This document shows positions 8,135 through 15,220 of a stretch of 23,014 bases of DNA, in pieces. Location: NCBI GenBank assembly GCA_964539515.1, contig CAZIJO010000079.1, positions 1 to 23,014 on the forward strand. The letters are read 5' to 3'. Source of the DNA: JADLHS01 sp964539515. Lineage in GTDB: Bacteria; Verrucomicrobiota; Verrucomicrobiia; Limisphaerales; JADLHS01. Position 1 is the first letter of the stretch. Each line of letters opens with the position of its first letter. Under the pieces are notes generated by a model, which ran no database searches, was not told the DNA's origin, and saw only the letters and a list, made by a program, of their open reading frames with translations. The position numbers were made by a program, and so were the translations under genes.

Positions 8135-11100
8135 ATGCGAAGCCAGCGCCGGGAGCGTTCTTTGCCTCAACGCGACCCGCCACCGGGTGCGAAGGTCCGG
8201 GCTTGGCGAGCGGATCTGGTGCTGCCGACCTATTTGCCTGCCGCGCCGGACAAGAACCCGATGTTTCTCGAGCAACGCGTGTATCAGGGCAACAATGGCA
8301 AGGTTTACCCGCTCCCCTGCACGGACCGCATCGCCGAGCGGCCCGCGGATCGCAAATGGCAGGCCTTGTGGATCGAGAATGAGTATCTCCGTGTGCTCGT
8401 GCTGCCGGAAATCGGCGGACGCATCCATGCCATCCTGGACAAGACCAACGGCTACGAATTGATTTACAACCAGCCGGTCATCAAACCCGCGCTGGTCGGT
8501 CTGGCCGGCCCGTGGGTCAGCGGGGGAATCGAGTTCAACTGGCCGCAACATCATCGGCCCGCGACTTTCCTGCCGGTGGACTACCAGATCGAGGAACATG
8601 GCGACGGGTCGATTACCCTATGGTGCAGCGACCACGATCCGATGGCGCGCATGAAGGGGATGCACGGCGTCTGTCTGCATCCCGGTCGGGCGTACGTCGA
8701 GCTCAAGGTGCGAGCCTATAATCGCACGCCTTTCGTGCAGACCTTCCTCTGGTGGGCCAATGTCGCCACCCGCGTCCATGAGGCGTATCAAAGTTTTTTC
8801 CCGCCGGACGTTCGTTGCGTCGCCGACCACGCGCGACGCTCGATGAGCGAGTATCCGCTGGCCAAAGGATTTTACTACGGCGTCAACTACGGGGAGCGCG
8901 GAGAGGTTGGCGTGCCGAAAGGCGAAGGGCCGCGTCAGTTTGTCCCGCCGCATTGCCGCGACAAGACCACGCTTCACGCGGCGGCCCCGGGGCTGCCCAA
9001 TTACGTGCCGAATGATTTGTCGTTTTACGCCAACATACCCGTGCCCACTTCTTACATGGCCATGGGCAGCGCGGAGGATTTCTCCGGCGGCTACGACTTT
9101 AAGGCGGAGGCGGGTATCATCCAAATTGCCAATCACCACATCGCCCCCGGCAAGAAACAATGGACTTGGGGCAACCACGAGTTTGGCTACGCCTGGGACC
9201 GCAACCTCACCGACGCCGACGCGCGGGGTGAATTTGCGCCTTACATCGAGCTCATGGCGGGTGTCTACACAGACAATCAACCGGACTTCAGCTTTCTCCA
9301 ACCCGGCGAAACCAAGACCTGGAGTCAGTACTGGTATCCGATTCAGAGAATTGGCCCGGCGCAGCACGCGGATCTCGATGCGGCCGTGAGCCTGGTCCTG
9401 GGCAGGAAGGAATTCCGCCTCGGAATCGCCGTGACGCGGAATTTCCCAAAGGCGCAGGTGCGACTGGAACGAAGGAATGGTTCAGCCGCAGCTGAATGGG
9501 ACGTCAATCTCGCTCCGGGCAAGCCTTTCCTGCTCGTCAGCCCCCAGGCAGCCAAGCCGTGGACGGTGGGCGAGACGGTGCTGCGGGTGCTGGATCGGGA
9601 GGGGCGAGATCTCATGCGCTACGAACCCAAGCCCGGCCGCCCGGGCGTCCTTCCGCCCCCGGCCACCGAACCCCCGGCACCGGCGGCCCTCGCCAGTGCC
9701 GACGAGCTCTATGTCACGGGGTTGCATCTGGACCAGTATCGTCATGCGACTCGTTGTCCCACGCTTTATTGGCGGGAGGCGCTGCGGCGCGATCCACTCG
9801 ATGCCCGCTGCCACACAGCGCTCGGCCGCTGGCATTTCAAGCGGGGCGAGTTCGCGGTGGCGGAAAAGCACCTCCGCCGGGCCATTGAACGCTTGACTTG
9901 TCGCAACGCCAATCCCGCCGACGGGGAAGCGTTCTATCACCTCGGTCTGTGTTTGCGGTATCTGGGCCGGGACACCGACGCCTACTCTGCGCTGTATAAA
10001 GCCACCTGGAATCAAGCCTGGGCCGCGGCTGGCTACCACGCGCTGGCGGAGATTGATTGTGCCCGTCGGCATTGGTCAGCCGCCCTGGATCATCTCAATC
10101 GTTCCTTACGTTTCGGCACCGACAACCTCCGGGCGCGCAACTTGGAGGTTCTCGTCCTGCGCGAACTAAATCGCGCCGTCGAAGCGGACACCCTGCTCCG
10201 GGAAACGCTTGCGCTCGATCCCCTCGACTGGTGGGCGCGACACCTCAACAGCCAGCGACTCGGGTGCGATTTGCAGACGCAATTGGATCTTGCTCATGAC
10301 TTCGCCCGCGCCGGTTTTCTGGACGAAGCCGTGGAGTTGTTGAGTCGGGCGGCGGCCACGCCGGGCGATCTGCCGGATCAAAGCTGGGGTGCCGAGCCGC
10401 TGGTTCATTACACCCTTGGCTGGCTGGAGCACGAACGTGGCGAGCCCAAGGCGGCGCTGAAATGCTTCAAACGGGCGGCGGCCTTGCCAACCGATTATTG
10501 CTTTCCCGCGCGACTGGAAGAGATCGCCATTCTCGAAACCGCGATATGCGCGAATCCCGCGGACGCCCGGGCGCCTTACTACCTCGGCAATCTGCTTTAC
10601 GATCGCCGGCGGCATGCGGAGGCGATCTCCCTCTGGGAGCGGAGTGCGCAACTGGCGCCTGGATTCTCCATCGTCTGGCGCAATCTCGGCCTCGCGTATT
10701 TCAACATCCGCCACCAACCCGCCAAAGCCCGGGCAGCCTATGAGCGCGCGTTCAAGGCGAATCCCAACGACGCACGATTGCTCTTTGAACGGGATCAACT
10801 CGGGAAACGTGTCGGGATCAAACCCCGGCGACGCCTTCACGAATTGCAAAAGCGGCTCGACCTCGTCCGGTTGCGCGATGATCTGAGCTTGGAGCTCTGC
10901 ACGCTATACAATCAAACCGGCCAGCCCGCAAAGGCCCTGGAACTCCTTCGAGCTCGCAATTTCCAGCCGTGGGAAGGTGGAGAGGGTGGTCCGCTCGGCC
11001 AATGGGTGCGATCAAATCTGGCGTTGGGACGCGCGGCTCTCGCGAAGGGCGATGCCCGCGCAGCGCGAATTCATTTCGAGGCCGCGCTTACGGCACCGCC

Positions 11101-11620
11101 AAATCTTGGCGAAGCGAGACACCTGCTCGCCAACCAAAGCGATATCCATTACTGGCTCGGTTGTGCGTTGGCCGCGCTCGGTGAAGAATCATCGGCCCGG
11201 CAACACTGGCTCGCCGCCGCCACGTTCCAGGGCGATTTCCGTGAAATGAGTGTGCGCGCGTTCAGCGAACTGACTTACTACTCGGCCCGCGCATGGGAAA
11301 AACTCGGCCAACAGAAAAAGGCAAAGAAGCTATTTCGCGAACTCCTGGCTTACGCCCTAAAATTGGGCAAAACCCGGGCCCGGAGTGATTACTTCGCGAC
11401 GTCGCTGCCCACGATGCTGATCTTCGACGATGACCTGCAAGCCCGCCAGGAGACCACGGCGCGGCTCCTCGAAGCCCAGGCGCAATTGGGTCTGGGCCGG
11501 CGCGCCATAGCTCTTGCTTTGCTCAAATCGATCCTCAAGCGCGATCCCAGCCACGCCCTGGCCGCAGACCTCGCCGCGGCGTTGCTTGAATCCAAGCCTG
11601 GAACTCCACTCCCGCCATGA
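8135..11620 (+). CDS. DUF5107 domain protein with C-terminal TPR array
   Basis: A very large protein, 1161 residues from the ATG at 8135. Residues about 20-405 match my recollection of DUF5107: 'LPEIGGRIHAI' (90-100), 'SGGIEFNWPQHHRP' (129-142), 'NHHIAPGKKQWTWG' (333-346) and 'LQPGETKTWSQYWYP' (388-402). A beta-rich linker runs to about 500 and a Pro/Ala hinge to about 522. Residues 524 to about 1150 are helical repeats with TPR character. The DUF5107 strands resemble the galactose-mutarotase-like fold, suggesting a carbohydrate-active or carbohydrate-binding role, but the function is undescribed as far as I know. No signal peptide is seen, so it may be cytoplasmic. Earlier in-frame starts exist (GTG 8084, ATG 7970), but they add low-complexity sequence. 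The stop overlaps the GH27 start (ATGA). Confidence 0.88.
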   Translation: MRSQRRERSLPQRDPPPGAKVRAWRADLVLPTYLPAAPDKNPMFLEQRVYQGNNGKVYPLPCTDRIAERPADRKWQALWIENEYLRVLVLPEIGGRIHAILDKTNGYELIYNQPVIKPALVGLAGPWVSGGIEFNWPQHHRPATFLPVDYQIEEHGDGSITLWCSDHDPMARMKGMHGVCLHPGRAYVELKVRAYNRTPFVQTFLWWANVATRVHEAYQSFFPPDVRCVADHARRSMSEYPLAKGFYYGVNYGERGEVGVPKGEGPRQFVPPHCRDKTTLHAAAPGLPNYVPNDLSFYANIPVPTSYMAMGSAEDFSGGYDFKAEAGIIQIANHHIAPGKKQWTWGNHEFGYAWDRNLTDADARGEFAPYIELMAGVYTDNQPDFSFLQPGETKTWSQYWYPIQRIGPAQHADLDAAVSLVLGRKEFRLGIAVTRNFPKAQVRLERRNGSAAAEWDVNLAPGKPFLLVSPQAAKPWTVGETVLRVLDREGRDLMRYEPKPGRPGVLPPPATEPPAPAALASADELYVTGLHLDQYRHATRCPTLYWREALRRDPLDARCHTALGRWHFKRGEFAVAEKHLRRAIERLTCRNANPADGEAFYHLGLCLRYLGRDTDAYSALYKATWNQAWAAAGYHALAEIDCARRHWSAALDHLNRSLRFGTDNLRARNLEVLVLRELNRAVEADTLLRETLALDPLDWWARHLNSQRLGCDLQTQLDLAHDFARAGFLDEAVELLSRAAATPGDLPDQSWGAEPLVHYTLGWLEHERGEPKAALKCFKRAAALPTDYCFPARLEEIAILETAICANPADARAPYYLGNLLYDRRRHAEAISLWERSAQLAPGFSIVWRNLGLAYFNIRHQPAKARAAYERAFKANPNDARLLFERDQLGKRVGIKPRRRLHELQKRLDLVRLRDDLSLELCTLYNQTGQPAKALELLRARNFQPWEGGEGGPLGQWVRSNLALGRAALAKGDARAARIHFEAALTAPPNLGEARHLLANQSDIHYWLGCALAALGEESSARQHWLAAATFQGDFREMSVRAFSELTYYSARAWEKLGQQKKAKKLFRELLAYALKLGKTRARSDYFATSLPTMLIFDDDLQARQETTARLLEAQAQLGLGRRAIALALLKSILKRDPSHALAADLAAALLESKPGTPLPP

Positions 11621-13602
11621 ATATTCCCATCCAACTCCCATGCCTCGTAGGTGCGGCATTCCTTGTCGCGGCGGCTACAGCGCCAGCCGGGACGGTGCGG
11701 CTGGATGAACTTGATCTCAGCGCCATGAGCGCCGGCTGGGGCCAGTCGCGCGCCCGGCAATCCGTCACGCAGAAACCATTGGGCATCGGCGGCACGAAGT
11801 TCGAGCGCGGTGTCGGCACCCATGCAAATAGCGAGTGCATGATTACCCTGGATGGCCGGGTGAGAAGTTTTGCGGCGAAAGTGGGGGTGGATGACAACGC
11901 GAACAGTGACAAGGCGTCGGTGGAGTTTGTGGTTTTCGGCGATGGCCGCGAGCTGTGGAAGAGCGGCGTCTGCCGTTGGCAGCAGCCCGCCCGCGACTGC
12001 CGCATTGATCTTGCCGGCGTGAAATTGCTCGAACTCGTGGTCACCGACGCGGGTGACGGCGTGAACTATGACCACGGGGATTGGGCCGCGGCCGAATTTG
12101 ATTTTGAAGGGGTCGCACCACGGGCCGTGAAGCCGGAGCCCGTCAAGGAGGAATTCGTCGTGCTGACCCCGCCACCACCCCCGACGCCACGCATCAACGG
12201 CCCGCGGGTTTACGGTGTTCGACCCGGTTCCCCATTTCTCTACCGCATACCGGCGACCGGCGACCGCCCGATGACCTTCAACGCGGAGAACCTGCCGCCA
12301 GGGCTCGGGGTTGACCGACAGACCGGCATCATCACCGGTCGCTGCGCTCAGGCGGGCGAACATCGCGTGACCCTGATTGCAAAGAACGCGCGCGGGGAGA
12401 CACGGCGTGACCTGCGAATTGTCGTCAGCAACCAACTCGCGCTGACCCCGCCGATGGGTTGGAACAGTTGGTACATCCATTACGACCGCGTCACCGAGGC
12501 GACCATGCGAAACGCGGCGGACCAGATGATCGCCACCGGCATGGCGGATTACGGCTATCAGTATGTGAATATCGACGACTGTTGGATGGTAAAGCCCGGC
12601 GCGAAGGATGCCGATCTTGGGGGACCGGCGCGCGATGCGGACGGGCGGCTGCGACCGAACAAGCGCTTCCCCGACATCAAAGGCATGGTGGATTACATCC
12701 ATGCGAAGGGGCTCAAGGCTGGCACTTATATTTCACCCGGGCCGACGACGTGTGCGGGTTTCACGGGCAGCTGGCAGCACGAGGCGCAGGACGCGCGGAC
12801 CTTTGCCGAATGGGGTTTTGATTTTTTGAAATACGACTGGTGCAGCTACGGCGGCAAGGCTGGCGGCAACACCGTTGCTGATCTGAAAAAGCCCTATCAG
12901 CAGATGTGGGGGGAACTCCAGAAACTCGACCGCGACATCGTTTTCAACCTCTGCCAATACGGCATGGGCGCGGTGTGGCAATGGGGTGGGGAAGTCGGGC
13001 ATTGCTGGCGCACCACCGGCGACCTTGGCCTCGAACGCGGGGCGCGCCTCCCCGGGTTCTACGGCATTGGCCTGAGCAACGCGCGCCATTGGGAGTATGC
13101 CCGGCCCGGTGCGTGGAACGATCCCGATTACATCCTCATCGGCTGGGTCGGCGACGCCCACGGCATGGGGGTGGGGCAACAGACAACGCTCACGCCGAAC
13201 GAGCAATACAGCTACCTGAGCCTGTGGTCGATCATGGCCGCGCCGCTCATCTTCAGCGGCGACATGGCCAAGCTCGACCCCTTCACGCTCAACGTGCTCT
13301 GCAATGCCGAGGTCATCGCCGTGGACCAGGACCCGCTGGGCAGGCAGGGACGCATCATCCGCCAGAGCCGCGGTGACTTCGTTCTATGCAAGGAACTGGA
13401 GGACGGTTCGCGGGCGGTTGGAATCTTCAACCTCGGCGAGCGACCGGCAACCTTGTCCGTGACGTGGGCTGAACTGGGGTTGTCGGGCAAACAGCGCGCG
13501 CGGGATTTGTGGCGACAAAAGGACCTTGGCGTCTTTGCCGAGCGCTTTGAATCCGAAGTGCCGCGCCACGGCGTCAGCCTGATCACGCTGGCCAACCCAT
13601 AG
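11617..13602 (+). CDS. alpha-galactosidase, GH27, with N-terminal NPCBM-like and Ig-like domains
   Basis: A 661-residue secreted glycosidase. A signal peptide (about 1-24, with no charged n-region) is followed by an NPCBM-like carbohydrate-binding module (about 26-165, with 'GIGGTKFERGVGTHANS'). Next come a Pro-rich linker (184-191), a putative Ig-like domain (about 192-271, 'NLPPGLGVDRQTGIITG') and a GH27 TIM barrel. The barrel starts PPMGWNSW (278-285) and has the predicted nucleophile Asp407 in KYDWC and acid/base Asp469 in WRTTGDL. A C-terminal beta domain ends the protein. GH27 enzymes release alpha-galactose from galactomannan or raffinose-type oligosaccharides; some members are alpha-N-acetylgalactosaminidases or beta-L-arabinopyranosidases. 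The 4-nt ATGA overlap with the DUF5107 gene suggests coupled expression. Confidence 0.95.
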   Translation: MNIPIQLPCLVGAAFLVAAATAPAGTVRLDELDLSAMSAGWGQSRARQSVTQKPLGIGGTKFERGVGTHANSECMITLDGRVRSFAAKVGVDDNANSDKASVEFVVFGDGRELWKSGVCRWQQPARDCRIDLAGVKLLELVVTDAGDGVNYDHGDWAAAEFDFEGVAPRAVKPEPVKEEFVVLTPPPPPTPRINGPRVYGVRPGSPFLYRIPATGDRPMTFNAENLPPGLGVDRQTGIITGRCAQAGEHRVTLIAKNARGETRRDLRIVVSNQLALTPPMGWNSWYIHYDRVTEATMRNAADQMIATGMADYGYQYVNIDDCWMVKPGAKDADLGGPARDADGRLRPNKRFPDIKGMVDYIHAKGLKAGTYISPGPTTCAGFTGSWQHEAQDARTFAEWGFDFLKYDWCSYGGKAGGNTVADLKKPYQQMWGELQKLDRDIVFNLCQYGMGAVWQWGGEVGHCWRTTGDLGLERGARLPGFYGIGLSNARHWEYARPGAWNDPDYILIGWVGDAHGMGVGQQTTLTPNEQYSYLSLWSIMAAPLIFSGDMAKLDPFTLNVLCNAEVIAVDQDPLGRQGRIIRQSRGDFVLCKELEDGSRAVGIFNLGERPATLSVTWAELGLSGKQRARDLWRQKDLGVFAERFESEVPRHGVSLITLANP

Positions 13603-13641
13603 CTCCGTGAAACCGATCGCTATATTATCCGCCATCCCAAC

Positions 13642-15189
13642 ATGAGCCCATCTTTCGCCGGCCTCGATCTGATTATCTTCGTCAGTTTTTTTGCGGTCGT
13701 CATTGGCCTGAGCGTTTGGAAAAGCCGGCGCGCCAAAGACCACGTCGAGAACAGCACGGATTTTTTCCTCGCCGGCCGCGGATTGAGCTGGCCGTTGATC
13801 GGCATCTCGATTGTGGCGGCCAACATTTCCACCGAGCAAATGGTGGGCATGGCCGGTCAGGCGGCGGGCAGCGTGGGCCTGGCGGTGAGCGCCTGGCAGC
13901 TGATTGGTTCGGTTGGCATCGTGCTGATCGCGATGACTCTGCTGCCACGGTTTCTCAGCGCGGGGATTTATACGATGCCGGAATTCCTGGAATACCGTTA
14001 CAACCCCGGCGCGCGTGCGATCATGGCAGTCCTGACGATTGTCATTTATGTCCTCGTGCTGCTAACCGCGGTGCTCTATTCGGGCGGCGTAACCTTGCGG
14101 GCGGTCGCCGGCATGAGCCTTGGGCAAGCGGTGTGGCTCGTGGGATTGATTGGGGCGGCATACTCCACCATCGGCGGTTTGAAGGCCATCGCTTGGGCGG
14201 ATCTGGTGCAAGGGCTGGCCCTGCTGATCGGTGGGCTGTTGGTCTTTTTCATCGGCCTCCATGCGGTCGGTGGCTGGGAAAAGTTCGCCACGCACAACGC
14301 CGGCAAACTCCACATGATCCTGCCCGCCGATCACCCGGACCTGCCTTGGACGGGCATCGTGAGCGGCATGTGGATCGTGATCGTCTATTACTGCGGGCTC
14401 AACCAGTTCATTGTGCAGCGCAACCTGGCCGCGCGCACGCTGCGCGACGGGCAACTGGGAATGATCTTCGCCGGCGCGCTCTGGTTGATCGTGCCGTTCG
14501 CCATCGTCATGCCCGGCTTGATCGCGCAACAACTCTACGGGGACAGGCTCGCCAAGGCAGATGAGGCCTTTCCGACGCTGGTGCGCGACCTGATTCATCC
14601 CGGAGTGCGCGGCTTCATTTACGCGGCGATTGCCGGCGCGGTGACGAGCACCCTGGCGTCGATGCTCAACTCCGCCTCGACGATCGCGACCATGGATGTT
14701 TACCAGCGGCTGATCAATCGCAATGCCTCGCAAACACAACTGGTGTGGCTGGGCCGGGGGCTGACCCTGTTGTTCGTCGTGGGTGGCTGTCTGCTCGCAC
14801 CGCAGCTCGACGATCCCAAGTTCGGCGGCGTTTTCCAGTTCATCCAGCAATTCCAAGGCTATATCTGGCCGGGCGTCGTCGCGGTGTTCCTGTTCGGGAT
14901 TCTGGTGGAGACGGCGCCCGGATCGGCGGGGGTGGCCGGACTGCTGGCCGGGCCGGTGATTTATCATCTCTTCCAAACTTACGCGAAGGGATTGCATTTT
15001 CTGGTGCAGGTGACGCTTACGTTCAGCCTCGTGCTGGCCGTGATGGGCCTCATCACGTTCTTTGCCCCGGCCAGGCCCAAGTCGCTGCCCGTGCGGGCGG
15101 ATTTTTGCCTGAAGACGGATGCCTCGGTAAAAATAACCGGCGCCATTGTGATGGCCTTGGTCATCCTCTTCTTCGCGATCTTTCGATAA
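13642..15189 (+). CDS. sodium:solute symporter (SSS family, SGLT-like)
   Basis: A 515-residue polytopic inner-membrane protein with about 14 hydrophobic helices. The family pattern is clear: 'FFLAGRGLSWPLIGISIVAA' (41-60) then NISTEQ, 'AYSTIGGLKAIAWADLVQG' (173-191), 'NQFIVQRNLAA' (254-264), and the Na+-site helix 'AVTSTLASMLNSASTIATMD' (333-352) with paired serines and threonines. SGLT-type members import galactose, glucose or inositol with Na+. Lying between the GH27 and GH2 genes, it probably imports a sugar they release and so gives a second uptake route beside the ABC system. An AT-rich TATATTAT (13621-13628) precedes the ATG by 13 nt, without a convincing -35 box. Confidence 0.93.
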   Translation: MSPSFAGLDLIIFVSFFAVVIGLSVWKSRRAKDHVENSTDFFLAGRGLSWPLIGISIVAANISTEQMVGMAGQAAGSVGLAVSAWQLIGSVGIVLIAMTLLPRFLSAGIYTMPEFLEYRYNPGARAIMAVLTIVIYVLVLLTAVLYSGGVTLRAVAGMSLGQAVWLVGLIGAAYSTIGGLKAIAWADLVQGLALLIGGLLVFFIGLHAVGGWEKFATHNAGKLHMILPADHPDLPWTGIVSGMWIVIVYYCGLNQFIVQRNLAARTLRDGQLGMIFAGALWLIVPFAIVMPGLIAQQLYGDRLAKADEAFPTLVRDLIHPGVRGFIYAAIAGAVTSTLASMLNSASTIATMDVYQRLINRNASQTQLVWLGRGLTLLFVVGGCLLAPQLDDPKFGGVFQFIQQFQGYIWPGVVAVFLFGILVETAPGSAGVAGLLAGPVIYHLFQTYAKGLHFLVQVTLTFSLVLAVMGLITFFAPARPKSLPVRADFCLKTDASVKITGAIVMALVILFFAIFR

Positions 15190-15220
15190 CCATGAACCGC
15201 CGTTCTTCCGCAATCCTCGC

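Noticed and set aside
11389..12702. 437-codon open frame on the minus strand
   Set aside because: It is antisense to the end of the DUF5107-TPR gene and the first half of the GH27 gene, both firmly identified. Its translation shows no family features.
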